Assembly: GCA_001316125.1 (NCBI GenBank)
Contig: BBCS01000001.1
Location: forward strand, 124,001 to 188,000
DNA length: 64,000 bases
Source of the DNA: Vulcanisaeta distributa JCM 11213
GTDB lineage: Archaea > Thermoproteota > Thermoprotei > Thermoproteales > Thermocladiaceae
Direction: 5' to 3'
Shown here: piece after piece, positions 19,885 through 31,709 of the stretch
Numbering within the stretch: the first letter of the stretch is position 1
Layout: every line of letters starts with the position of its first letter
Position numbers and translations under genes: made by a program
The notes under the pieces: generated by a model
What the model saw: only the letters and a program-made list of their open reading frames with translations
What the model was told of the DNA's origin: nothing
Databases searched by the model: none

Positions 19885-22118
19885 TTAGTAAGACCTACTC
19901 ACACCCAAGGCTTCAAGTAATGGTTTGCCCAATGCCCTCCTAAACCTAAGGAGCATCCCAAGTATAACTATGGCGAAGCCAAGCGCTGCGACTAAGTCGC
20001 CAATCATCCTAAGCCAAACGAATTCATCAACTAATGGCAACTCCCAGAAGCCGGGATGACCACTTGGTGTTATTATAGTCTTTATGAACCAATAGCCGTA
20101 CTTAAGCTCATACATGAACTGTAGCACGCCTAGGGGGGGTACTAATGATAGCAATGCCTGGAGGTAGAAGCCAACACCTATGATAATGGCTGCCCACCTC
20201 ATGTACTTAAGATCCCTATCACTAAAGCCACCAGATAATGCGAATGCAACCACCCACATCATTATGCTGGGTAAGCCGTAAGCCAGTGGGAAGGCTAAGT
20301 GGGCGTGTGCCATTGTGGTTTGCGCATCATGGAGGAAGTAATTGAGTAGGGGTAGGTTTATGAGGCCGGCGCCAAACGCTACAACGCCTATACCACCGCC
20401 AATACCTGCAACTAGGGCATAGGTTACAATGGTCTTTTGAAGCTCAGTCCTAATTTCGCCCCCCCTACGCCACAGCAATATTACATAAATTATTACAAAG
20501 CCCAGCGGTATTGCCTCGAGGGTGCTCATGACGGCCCCCCCACATACATCCAGAAGGTGGGTAAACCATTGAAGTAGTAGTGGTGCGCGGTCCCAATCAT
20601 ACCGGTGATTATTTCCAGGGTGGCGTCCATACCCGCGACTACGGTACCTAACTTAGGCGGTATTAAGCCGGCTACGACGAGGAGCACGACTGTGACTGTA
20701 ACCACTATGGGCGGCCAAAAGCCTTCGACAAACGCATGTATTGTCATCCACCTGAAGTACTCATCCACTTGGAAGTCAGGCCAGGGTTGTATGATTGGCA
20801 GTGCGCCTATGAAGGCGCCGGCCGCCGTACCTGCTATGGCTATTGATAGTATCTTTGCGAAGGGCTTCAATGGTTCAGGCGCTGTTCTTGATGCCCTACT
20901 CCATAGGTATGATACGTAGCCCAATATCGCCGTTATTAGTATTAGCCATAAAGTGCCCTGGGTCGTAACATCTCTCCCCCCCTGAGCCCCCCCTATTATG
21001 AACCACCAAGGCGCTGGTATTAACTGGAGGTAGCTCGCCCATATACCGAGCAACGTGCCGATTGAGACCAATACCCCCAATAACCAGCACCGTGAGTACT
21101 TGTCTCCTACTCACACTTAATCCGAAGTATGGGAATACGAAGAAGGAAAAGGCAATCCAGGTTACTGCAATCCAAAGTACGGCAAGGGTATAATGAAGCG
21201 CCCTACTGACGTTGAAGGGTAGTATTGGTATGAGGTTTATGCCGTATAGTGATGTGTCTACGTATAAATGCATTGTATAGGCGCCGAGAAGCCCCCCCTG
21301 AATCCCGAGGGCTATTCCAGCAAGTAGGAAGGCGGTTAAAGCGAGTCTTTGCGCATCGTTGGGCAGTGGTAATTGTATGCTTAGCCTCGGCTCATTCCAG
21401 TAATCCATGAGCTTAAGTACTACGTAGCCCGCCATGGGCATTACAACGAGCATTATTGTAAATAACGTGATCCAGGAGGCGTAGGTAACATTGGCCGTAG
21501 GCTCAATTAGGCCCGGCATATATGGGAAACCGTTGGTATAACCCTGCATTGCAATCATGAAGCTCCACGTGAAGTAGGCGACTAAATCCTTGATAACGGT
21601 CTCATTAGTTATTAGGTCGGGCTTTAACCTAAACTGCTCAGATGCAGGTCCAAGCATCCAGGAGTAGAACTTGACGGCATTGTAGAATCCCTGGGCGAAC
21701 TCATCACTAACAACGATTACATCCCCCCTTAGGCGTTGGGTCCGCCTTAATTGGCATTAAATCCTGCCTTATGATGGCCATGCACTTGCATTGTCCTGAG
21801 CACGGCGTCAAAGCCCAGGTAATGCGCGGCGGTATCCTCGTAAATCCTCAGGGTGTATGATGTGAAGTCAATACCGAAGTAACTCCCCCCCATGCCTAGT
21901 ATTGATCCGTAATCCATAAGCCCATACTTCTGGAAGTAGTACTTGCCCATGACCACATCATTGTAAGTAAATAATACAGTACCATTCTCAGTAACCACGG
22001 CTGCGGGTATTGGCGGTAAATGCGTGAACGTATACCACGCCATAATGCCGTAAACCACGTAGACGAGTATCGTAACCATAAGCACGACCCGAGGCCATAC
22101 TGAGTTACGCCCGGCCAT
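19885..22118 (-). CDS. norZ: quinol-dependent nitric oxide reductase (qNor, NorZ-like), frame broken
   Basis: A single-chain haem-copper-superfamily NO reductase that uses quinol to reduce NO to N2O at the membrane. About 745 residues: an N-terminal extracytoplasmic domain anchored by one helix, then 12-13 helices. Signatures include RWMTIHAFVEGFWPPIVVTV, GTAHHYYFNGLP (FeB histidines) and TTMAHAHLAFPLAYG (haem ligands). Pieces 21747-22118, about 21660-21750, 20896-21657, 20526-21080 and 19885-20529 are separated by G6/G7 runs. ATG 22118 is chosen over a TTG nine bases upstream. No norC-type cytochrome is present, as expected for qNor. Confidence 0.93.
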
Positions 22119-22336
22119 GGTGATCAATATTTACTCACGTTTTAGTTATTAATATCGTAACAACCCAAATAGTTTGACGGTACACAATGATCATTAATGT
22201 TTAGATTTATATTTAACATTATTCAAATATATACATTTAAATAATAAGTGCTTAATCGAAAGTATGGCTCATTTAATTGATTAGAGTTAATGATAAGGCT
22301 TTTATTGAGAGATGGCATTACCTTAGATATAAGTTC

Positions 22337-22810
22337 ATGTTGCCTGGGCAACTTGGTAAGCCTTGGAAGGATCTACGGGCATACATTGAGGCCAGGAGAG
22401 CTGAGGCTTCGGCTGAGGTTAGGTTAGCATTAAGGCTGTTGGTTGAGGGTTACACCAGGAACGCCGGTAAGGCGTTTCAGGCATTTAAATCATTGCTTGC
22501 CGCATTGGCCGGTGAGAGGAGGGAGGAGCTGCGCGGTAGTATTGAGAATATTGATAGGATGATAGCCCTCATGCCCACGTCCATGATTCTCAGGGTAGGT
22601 AAATTACTAGGCCTTGAAAGAGAGTCGATGATAGCCTTATCCCTCCATCAATATCAATATAATGGTGTCGATCCCGAGGGAATTATGAGTATCTACCCAA
22701 CTAAGAAGGGAGCTGCGAAGGCCATATGCACCTTACTCAATAGCATAATTAGGATATTGAGTGATGAGTCGTTGAGACAGGAGCTCAATAAAGCATGTAA
22801 ACCTGCCTAG
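22337..22810 (+). CDS. PaREP1/PaREP8-like HEPN-type helical protein
   Basis: The third QYNG-type paralog. ATG 22337 gives MLPGQLGKPWKDLRAYIEAR, which aligns with the starts of the genes at 4223 and 17741; an upstream in-frame TTG at 22277 would add 20 residues. Core: YTRNAGKAFQAFKSLLAALA; C-terminal block HQYQYNGVDPEGIMSIYP. It is divergent from the NO reductase gene with a 218-base AT-rich gap that contains ATTTAAATAATA and the palindrome AATGATCATT. Intact; function unknown. Confidence 0.75.
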   Translation: MLPGQLGKPWKDLRAYIEARRAEASAEVRLALRLLVEGYTRNAGKAFQAFKSLLAALAGERREELRGSIENIDRMIALMPTSMILRVGKLLGLERESMIALSLHQYQYNGVDPEGIMSIYPTKKGAAKAICTLLNSIIRILSDESLRQELNKACKPA

Positions 22811-22857
22811 GATTTTCATTAATTTAATACTACATTTTAAGATGTAAGTATTATCGC

Positions 22858-23151
22858 CTAACTAACCATTGGCACCTCCTCCGGCGCAACCTCGTCCGGC
22901 ATGAACCTATTAGTTAATACGTGACCCTTCCTCAGATGCTCGAGAGCCTCCTCAAGGTCGAAGATTGGGTGCTTACAGTCTATGCAATAGACCCAGCCAA
23001 ATGTTGACAATGCCTCCCTTAACCGATTCTCGGCATCCTTCGAGAAGTGACTATACTTAGCACCCTCCTCCTTAGTGACTATGCGATCCTTAAAGTAACC
23101 AAACCACATATGAATGGCGTGGGGTATGAACTCCTCCTCACCCTCGCTCAT
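22858..23151 (-). CDS. small zinc-finger-like hypothetical protein
   Basis: A 97-residue protein, acidic at both ends. The middle holds one possible metal site, CIDCKHPIFDLEEALEHLRKGH, a C-x2-C..H-x4-H arrangement like a C2H2 finger. The upstream part IPHAIHMWFGYFKDRIVTKE is not recognised. It converges with the PaREP8-like gene. The finger suggests nucleic acid or protein binding, but no function can be assigned. Confidence 0.6.
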   Translation of the reverse strand: MSEGEEEFIPHAIHMWFGYFKDRIVTKEEGAKYSHFSKDAENRLREALSTFGWVYCIDCKHPIFDLEEALEHLRKGHVLTNRFMPDEVAPEEVPMVS

Positions 23152-23427
23152 TAACTTTACCTAGATTAGGATGCGTTTAAGCTTTTATTAAGAAGTTTTT
23201 CAATGCTTTATGAATTTTCTCATAAATTATTCTGTATTATTACCTGATTAAGAGAATAATATTCATTGAATTATGGTTATTTATGTTAATAATTCTTAAA
23301 TTATCTATGTCAATTTAAAATAATTAATAATTAACAACTGTATTCTAACTGGTGACTGAAGGACGCTTTTTATACTGGGTGTTGATGGTTCCTTGATAAG
23401 TATGATATGCGTGGTGGGTGATGCCGT
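23152..23427. promoter_or_regulatory. AT-rich intergenic region with promoter for the oxidoreductase genes
   Basis: These 276 bases hold no gene. The left part is the upstream region of the zinc-finger gene. The right part has CTTTTTATACT at about 23367-23378, a TATA-like box followed by a leader of some 45-50 bases to the ATG at 23428, so this transcript is probably not leaderless. GGTGGGTGATG just upstream may serve as the ribosome binding site. Confidence 0.35.
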
Positions 23428-25310
23428 ATGAATGAGTTGAGGTACATAATTGGTGGTCCTCAGGGTGGTGGTTTGGAGACTACGTCTGAGATACTTTCAT
23501 GGGCCTTTGCTAGGTCTGGCTATGGCATTATTTCCGATAGGGAGTATTTCTCGAATATCAAGGGTAGGCATAGTTATGTCCACGCCACAGTCTCAGCCGC
23601 AGAACTGCCTAAGCACCTTACTTACCCAGTTGATATTGTGGCTGCCATGGATGCAGAGACAGTGTTCACGCACTTTAATGATCTTAGGGATGGTGGTTAC
23701 TTAATCTATAATAGTGATGACGACTCCGTCAATTACGCGAGCATACCAAGTATGGAGAGGGAGTTGAGGGATAGATTGGGTGAGCAGTTTAAGGGGGGGC
23801 TTGGGCTTGATGGTACGGTTAAGTCCGTGATTAAGTACCTACAGAGTAGTAAGAAGGCACGCGTAGTCGCCCTGAGCTTTAAGGAATTGCTCATGGAGAT
23901 CCAGAAACGCGAAGGAATTGTTCCATCCCAAGCATCTAGGTACATAAGCACGATACTCGTTGGCGCCGTGGCGGCGATAACGGACATAAATGAGGAAAGC
24001 CTTGATTATAGCCTTAGGAGGAGGTTCACGAGGGAGGACGTCTATAGGCATAATAAGGCTATGGCGGAGATAGTAATTGACCTAGTCAAGAGCCAATTCG
24101 GTTCAGAGCTAAGGCTTGATCCTCCGAAAATAAACGCTAAGAGCATACTCGTGGCCAGCGGTAATGATGCAATAGCGATGGCTAAGGTCGTGGCTGGGGG
24201 TTAGGTTCCAGGCATACTACCCAATAACGCCGGCCGCTGACGAGAGCTTCACGCTTGAGGAGTACGAGACACTGGGTGGTGAGGGTTCAATAATCGTCTT
24301 CCAAACTGAGGACGAACTAGCCGCGATTAATTCAGCCATAGGCGCCGCCTTAACAGGCGTCAGAAGCTCAGTGGCAACCAGTGGACCTGGCTTTGACTTA
24401 ATGGTTGAGGGCCTTGGGTGGGCAGGCCATAATGAGGTCCCCCGTAGTAGTCACGTATTACCAGAGGGGGGGTGGGCCAAGTACCGGGCAGCCGACCAGG
24501 GGGGGTGGTCAAAGCGACTTATTGTCATCGGTATTTGCCTCCCATGGCGAGTATCCGAGGATTGTGCTTGCGAGTGGTGATCATGAGGAGGCGTTTTACG
24601 ATGCAATTGATGCGTTTAATTATGCAGAGACGTATCAAGTACCCGTCATACACCTCGTTGATAAGTTCCTGGCTAACACAATAGCTACAATACCGATGCC
24701 GAACCTAGATAGCGTGAGGATAACCAGGGGGGGTATGTTGGCGCCAAAGGGTCTTAAGGAATATAGGAGGTTTGACTTATCGAGCCCCCCCATATCGCCG
24801 AGGGCATTCCTAGGCGAGTACGTGATGTGGTACACGGGTGATGAACATGATGAGTACGGGCACATTAATGAGGACCCGGTCAATAGGGTTAGGATGATGA
24901 ATAAGAGGATGAGTAAGCTTGATATAATGGATAAGGAGATACCTGAGGAGAGGAGGTATGCCTACTTCGGTCCTGAAAGACCAGACGTACTGCTGGTTGG
25001 TTGGGGCTTTGTAAAGGGCACCGCCGTGAAGGCTATTGAGGAGCTTAATGAGGAGGGAGTAAAGGTGGGTTACTACCACATTAGGATGTTCATACCATTC
25101 CCAAGAAACTCACTAACAAAGTTCGCCAATGAGGTTGGGGGGGTTAATAACCTAGTGGCTGTGGAGCATAATTACATGGCTCAGTCGGCGAAGTTGGTGG
25201 CCATGAATACCGGGATCATGATCAATAAATCAATAGTTAAGTACACGGGGGGGAGGCCCATGTATGTTCATGAGCTCGTGAACGCCATCAAAAACGTGCT
25301 AAGGGGGTAG
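23428..25310 (+). CDS. 2-oxoacid:ferredoxin oxidoreductase alpha subunit (fused gamma-alpha), frame broken
   Basis: The gamma domain (residues 1 to about 200, starting MNELRYIIGGPQGGGLETTS) is fused to the alpha domain, the two-subunit layout of crenarchaeal enzymes. The alpha part has the YPITPAADES loop found in archaeal 2-oxoacid oxidoreductases, ATSGPGFDLMVEGLGWAGHN, and a C-terminal GGVNNLVAVEHN. Pieces 23428-24204 and 24405-25310 are joined by the stretch 24204-24405; breaks are at the G5 near 24196 and at G7 runs near 24467 and 24500. Total about 625 residues. The enzyme oxidatively decarboxylates 2-oxoacids to acyl-CoA and reduces ferredoxin. Confidence 0.92.
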
Positions 25311-25330
25311 TACGAGGGAGGTGGTGAGCT

Positions 25331-26289
<959 letters not shown>

Positions 26290-26366
26290 GCAAGTCGTCC
26301 TTGCCCTCCCCCCCCTAAAAATGGTGTCCGCAATCTTTATATTTAACCAACTGTGTTATTGACGTA

Positions 26367-27134
26367 ATGTCATTATACTATGATTTAGTACCGACAGGAA
26401 TTCCAGGGCTTGATGAGACACTCGGTGGTGGATTAATTAGGGGTAGGACATACCTAATCAGTGGCGAGACAGGCACGGGCAAGACCCTACTATCACTATC
26501 ATTCCTAATAAACGGTATTTACAAATACGGCGAGCCTGGTATTTACGTGTCGGTTGATGAGACGTACGATCAATTAATGAACGGTGTTAGGAGGTTTGGC
26601 TGGGACCTTGAGGCGCTTAGGGAGCAGGGTTACCTGGAGGTCTTGATACCAGAGATGGACATTATCGAGAAGATAGGGAGAAGGATCCAATAACCATAGC
26701 CAAATCCCTAGTCTACACAATAGCCGATTACGCGAAGTCCCTGGAGGCCCAGAGGCTCGTCATAGATCCAATAGCGCCGTTGGTAACGCTTGAGAAGGAC
26801 GTCCAGGTTCTTAGGGAGTACATTAGGGCGTTGGTAATGGGTATTGAGAGGGAGGTTGGTGTTACAACGATAATAACCACGGAAATACCAACGGGGGGGG
26901 CCAGGGTGATCTCTAGGTATGGAGTTGAGGAATTCCTGGCAGCCGGCGTATTCGTAATGGGGGCTAGCCCAGACAACCGAGGGCGACTTCAAGAGATACC
27001 TATTTATTAGGAAAATGAGGTGGCAAGCCGTCCAACCAACAATACTGGAGGTTGAGATACAGCCAAAGGTAGGCGTTGTCGTTAAAGGACCACTTAAGGA
27101 CGTCCATATACCATTCTATGCGTTAATGATATAA
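26367..27134 (+). CDS. KaiC/RadA-like RecA-fold ATPase, frame broken
   Basis: An archaeal KaiC-domain ATPase of about 255 residues. The start MSLYYDLVPTGIPGLDETLG is typical; Walker A is GETGTGKT at 33-40, and LVIDPIAPLV is the Walker B strand. The frame breaks near 26690 (lost base in a purine-rich stretch) and near 26960 (G5 run), and the tail runs RYLFIRKMRWQAVQPTILEV to VHIPFYALMI. TATA box CTTTATATTT at about 26334 precedes ATG by about 30 bases. These proteins are found with signal transduction or phage-like roles; no specific partner is seen here. Confidence 0.85.
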
Positions 27135-27255
27135 CTCAATTTATTTTCAATTAATAACTATGAGAATAGACAAATGTTTATGGAAAATTCTAATAATGAT
27201 TATGCAACATGTATGTATATATACTTATTTACTTAACATTTAGTTTCTAAATACA

Positions 27256-28273
27256 ATGAGGGCGCTGGTTTGGACTGCAATTAAAAGAATGGAGATTAAG
27301 GATGTTGAGAAGCCTAGGCCTGGTCCAGGCTGGGTTCTTCTTAGGGTAATGTATACTGGCATATGTGGTTCTGATGTATCCGGTTTTCTGGGGGGGTTGA
27401 ATGAATTACGTAAACCACCGTTAATAATGGGTCACGAATTCACCGGCATCGTTGAAGAGGTAGGCCCTAATGTTCCTAAGGATATAATTGGTAAGTTATT
27501 TGCCGTGAATCCAATTGTTGGTTGTGGGCATTGCAGGTACTGTAAAATGGGTCTTAAGAATTTATGTATTGAAAGGAAGATAATAGGCATTGATTACCCA
27601 GGTGCGTATGCCGAATACGTACTAGCGCCATATGATAACCTATACCCTGTGAGCGATCCCGTTAAGTGCGTTGGCTGAGCCATTAGCGACATCATTAAGG
27701 GCCGTTAGATTATCAGGCGCATCCCTTGGGGGACTCCGTCTTAGTTCTTGGGGGCTGGGCCCGTCGGTGCCTTTGCAATAAAGCTACTATCAGCTAGCGG
27801 TATTAAGGACTTAACGGTTGTCGAGATTAATAAGAACAGACTTGAATGGGCCCGTAAGTTTGGGGGCCGCAAGGCTTATTGAGAAAAGCGGTGATGAGGC
27901 ATTAAAGGAGATTAGGGAGTTATATCCTGAGGGTGTTGATGTGGTTATTGATGCCGTTGGTTCCGAAAATACGAGACGATTAGCAATAAACGCAGTACGA
28001 AGAGGTGGTAGAGTAATCTTCGTTGGCTTACATGACAATGAGGTTAAAATACCAGGCAATGTAATAGTTAGGAATGAAATTGAAATAAAAGGCTCCTTCT
28101 CATACACAGATGAAGATTTCAGAAGATCAGTAAATCTATTGGAGCAGGGACTCCTTGATCCACGTGAGGGTTGGGTTGACATTAGACCGCTTGAGCGTGG
28201 TCAAGAATCCTTTGAGGAATTAACGGGAACGTACACGAAGTATGTTAAAATAATGCTAACACCGGGTGAGTGA
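27256..28273 (+). CDS. zinc-dependent medium-chain alcohol/sugar dehydrogenase, frame broken
   Basis: An MDR-family dehydrogenase, about 338 residues. The catalytic zinc site is TGICGSDV with GHEFTGIVEEVG, the structural zinc site is GCGHCRYCKMGLKNLC. The Rossmann part continues in other frames: ALAEPLATSLRAVRLSGASL, VLGAGPVGAFAIKLL, and 27818-28273. Breaks are one extra A near 27663 and three G5 runs (27727, 27761, 27861) where four G restore the frame. It overlaps the dehydratase reading frame in the GTGAG..TGATATG junction, so the two are coupled; a role in sugar or sugar-acid oxidation is inferred. Confidence 0.87.
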
Positions 28274-28274
28274 T

Positions 28275-29455
28275 ATGGATAATGAAGTCGAGGTTACGAA
28301 GATTAAGGATGTTAGAGCTTACGTAGTTAAAGGTGGAGGCGCTGATTACCATGATCAATCGCCAAATCATTGGATACTGAGCTACATAGCAACGCCAATA
28401 TCAATATACCCGGAGTATAGGGCAAGTAGGGCATCGTGGGGTTTAAATGTACTTGGTTCGCTAATTGTTGAGGTTGAGGATTCAAGAGGTGAGGTTGGTT
28501 TTGGCGTGAGTACTGGTGGCTATCCAGCGGCTTGGATAGTAGAGAATCATTTAAAGAGATTTGTTGTTGGTAAATATGTAGGCGAAATAGAGAAAACGTG
28601 GGATCAGATGTTTAAGGCTACGATATTCTATGGCAGGAGAGGACTCGTTATGAATGCTATATCTGCGGTTGATCTTGCTATGGGATTTAACAGGAAGAGT
28701 TAGGGGTTTGCCCGTCTACGACTTACTTGGTGGTCCTGTTAGGGATGAGATAGTGTTTTACGCAACTGGTCCTAGACCTGACGTTGCGAAGAAGAAGGGC
28801 TTCATAGGTGGTAAATTACCGCTTAAGCATGGACCTGCTGATGGTATGGAGGGATTAAAGGAAAACGTGAGAATATTCAAGGAATGGAGGGAGCAACTTG
28901 GTGATGACTTCCTACTTATGTATGATTGCTGGATGAGTTTGGATTTACCATACGCTATGAGACTTGTAAATGAGTTGAAGCCATTTGGTCTTTACTGGAT
29001 TGAAGAGCCATTTATACCGGATGATTATTGGTCATATGGCGCCCTTGCTCAGATATTACCACCAACTTTATTAGCCAGTGGTGAGCATGAGTCCACACTT
29101 CACGGCTTTAGAATGCTTCTCGAAGTTGGTAAAGTAAATGTTATTCAACCAGACATAACCTGGGTTGGTGGTATAACGCCAATGATAAAAATATCAGCCC
29201 TTGCAGAGGCATATGGTGCGTATGTAATACCTCACGGCTCAAGCGTATACGGTTATCACTTCATAATAACCAGGATTAATAGTCCATTCGCTGAATACCT
29301 CGTTGTATCTCCAGATGCCACAGAAATAATTCCCCCAATTCAGCCCATTATTACTTAACGAACCAGTCCCAGAAAATGGAAAGATTAAACTTAGTAGAAG
29401 TCCCGGTTTTGGAGTTGAGCTTAATAGAAAGATTGAATTAGTGAGGGTGAAGTGA
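28275..29455 (+). CDS. L-rhamnonate dehydratase-like enolase-superfamily enzyme, frame broken
   Basis: A mandelate racemase/enolase superfamily acid-sugar dehydratase, about 393 residues. The [19 protein letters not shown] segment is characteristic of rhamnonate dehydratases. Metal ligands are expected at MYDCWMS (Asp), WIEEPF (Glu) and ASGEHE (Glu), and the catalytic His at VIPHGSS. Breaks: near 28695 after DLAMG (two frames overlap) and at C5 near 29331, where four C restore the tail [23 protein letters not shown]. The product would be a 2-keto-3-deoxy sugar acid. The substrate is inferred from the family. Confidence 0.87.
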
Positions 29456-29475
29456 CTTTCTAATTACCGGCCGCT

Positions 29476-30260
29476 TTAGATAATCCATTGTTTGTATCTA
29501 TTTACGTTTTCTGGGTCATAGGCAGGTATTATATATTTACTAATGCCCCCCCTAAGGTATTCATAGGCATTTAAGCATTCATAAATGTCCTCAGCAATTC
29601 CGATAGGCACGTTCTCAGTTATGTTCCTCATTGTGAACGCGGCGTCCGTGTAACTAACGATCCCATCCTTTGTCTCAAGTATTATGGCCATGGAACTCCT
29701 ATGATGGCACCCAGTCCACTTAACCCTAACTCCAGGAACCACAATATCTTCATCATTTAAGAGGGCAATCCTATCCCAAGCCTCCTCGAACAAGTACTCC
29801 CTAACATACCTGGGTAGATAAATGTCCCTGTTAAGGAAGGGCGATGGCCTTGGATTAACCACATCCTCAAACCAACCCCCCCTCCTCGAGAAGTATATCC
29901 TGGCCTTCTTAAACAGGTCTATGTTACCCACGGTGTAATCTTGCACAGGCGTTATCACAACATGCGCAATATCCTCAGGCTTCAAATTCAACCTCTTAAG
30001 AACATTCTCAATCTTTTCATCATCGCTAACTGTAAAACGACATCTATCACTACCAGCCCATTCCTTAAGGAATTTATTCCTAAGCGCCAGATCCCTAACG
30101 AGACCAGTCCCGACAAGTACATAACCATCATCAGTGTCGATAATCAACGAATAGAATGAAAGCCTAACCCACTTATCAAACCATTGCATCCAATAGACCT
30201 CTGGCCCAGGAACTTGGTCTTCTTGAAGTTTATGCTTACTACGTTAATGGTATTGAGCAT
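29476..30260 (-). CDS. metallo-beta-lactamase-fold protein lacking the HxHxDH metal motif, frame broken
   Basis: Its overall pattern follows lactonase-like MBL-fold proteins: YSLIIDTDDGYVLVGTGLV, then HVVITPVQDYTVGNIDLF where THLHxDHxGN is normally found, RIYFSRRGGWFEDV, VKWTGCHHRSSMAIILET and VSYTDAAF. All four residues of the first metal motif are replaced (P, Q, Y, T), while a later His and Asp remain. The start at ATG 30260 needs one missing C near 30200 (FLGPEVYWMQWFDKW expected). It may be a non-hydrolytic relative. Confidence 0.75.
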
Positions 30261-30276
30261 TGGGGGGGTTTCCTAG

Positions 30277-30588
30277 CTTAATCGGGAGTCACTTAATCAA
30301 TTCCTTAAGGAAATCACGAATTACGGCAAGATTTTGAGTAGTAATGTTAAGGTTTTAAAAATCGAGGATTTAATCGCAGCAAACGCTTCAAGGCTTGATG
30401 TGTTCTTAAATTCAAGCGAGTATAAGGTGCTTAAATACGCGTTTGAACGTGGTTTCTTCAATATTCCGCGATCAATAAGTATGGATGAATTATCTAAAGA
30501 GCTTGGTCTTTCGAAATCCACGATAGATCGTTATTTACGTTCGTCGTTAAATAAGATCCTCAGGATTATAGTAAGGAACGAAAATTAA
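30277..30588 (+). pseudogene. N-terminally truncated Bat-type HTH_10 protein
   Basis: Only the C-terminal part of a Bat-type regulator is present. The frame is open from a TAG at 30274 and reads LNRESLNQFLKEITNYG, a linker, and the HTH_10 domain SSEYKVLKYAFERGFFNIPR, then MDELSKELGLSKSTIDRYL. No ATG or GTG start exists; the first TTG is at 30334. Just upstream, in another frame across a G7, plus-strand codons read EVYAYYVNGIEHWG, which would fit the same family, but this stretch is also the N-terminus of the minus-strand MBL-fold gene. It is either a remnant or a gene broken by errors. Confidence 0.55.
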
Positions 30589-30595
30589 TAAGAAA

Positions 30596-31661
30596 TCATT
30601 TATCACGCTTGCCTTCAATAAATTCTATAAGCCATTGGTAGGCCACGTCAGGTGGTGCATGTACTGGTGGGTTCTTGAAGGCCCATGCTGATAGACTGAT
30701 GAGTGGCCCACTAATCTCCCTATCCATTGCCAGCTTCACAACCCTAACTATGTCAATCATAACGCCGGCATTGTTAAATGGGTCATAGACCTCTAGGTCA
30801 ACTCTAATCCTAATTGGTATGTTTGCGAATCCACGGGCCTCAATGAGCATGTGCGCGATCTTCCTACTGCCAAGGAACCTTATGTAGGCTACCGGCGATA
30901 TGTACGTGTCGAAGTCCTCACCCTCAGCCATCCTCTTAACAGCCTCGGTCTTGGTCCTCTCCTTCTGACCCTTCCTATACATTAGGTTTAGGAAGTCTGG
31001 CGTGCCACCAACATTTAGTTGGTACGTGCCTCTATCTTAACGCCCCCCCTCAATGCTAATAGCCTAATTATGGTCTTATGGAGGACGGTGGCGCCTAGTT
31101 GGTTCTGGACATCATCGCCGGCCAGTGGCAACTTGGCTTTCTCGAATTTCTCCTGCCACTCCCTCGATGTTGCTATTATCGATGGCATGGCATTCACGAA
31201 GGCGGTTCCGCTCCTTAATGCTGCCTCGGCATAGGCTTCACTAGCCCTTTGGGCTCCTGTTGGTAGGTAATTAATGAGGATGTGCGCATTCGTACTTTCT
31301 AACTCCCTAATGACATCCTCAATGGAGCCTCCGTAATTGGTATGAAAGTATTTCTCAACTGCTCGGCAACGCCATCGAGTAATGGGCCGGCCCTCACGAT
31401 AACGCCTAACTTACCAACATCAATTACCTTAAGTGCGTTGTTGGGCTCCGTGAATATTGCCTCACCGAGATCCTTACCAACCTTACGTGAATCAACATCA
31501 AAGGCTGCGACAACCCTTATATCCCTTGGTTCATATGGCCCAATGCGTTGAAATGCGAGTCCAACGGGCTCGGGCTCGATCTCGCAATACTTAAGTCCCT
31601 GGATGAAGGCTGAGGCTGTATTACCGACGCCGGCTATTGCCACGTTAATGCTTGACTTCAT
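30596..31661 (-). CDS. myo-inositol-1-phosphate synthase, frame broken
   Basis: Converts glucose 6-phosphate to inositol 1-phosphate with NAD, the first step to archaeal phosphatidylinositol-type lipids. It starts MKSSINVAIAGVGNTASAFI (NAD site). Central blocks are NAMPSIIATSREWQEKFEK and LPLAGDDVQNQLGATVLHKT, then NVGGTPDFLNLMYRKGQKER. Pieces 31299-31661, 31015-31300 and 30596-30982 are separated by breaks near 31325 and at the C7 near 31044. About 355 residues, normal for archaeal enzymes. Confidence 0.92.
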
Positions 31662-31709
31662 TATTCACGTAATATTAACAGCTATTAATAAAGGTTTCTC
31701 CCGATCAAT

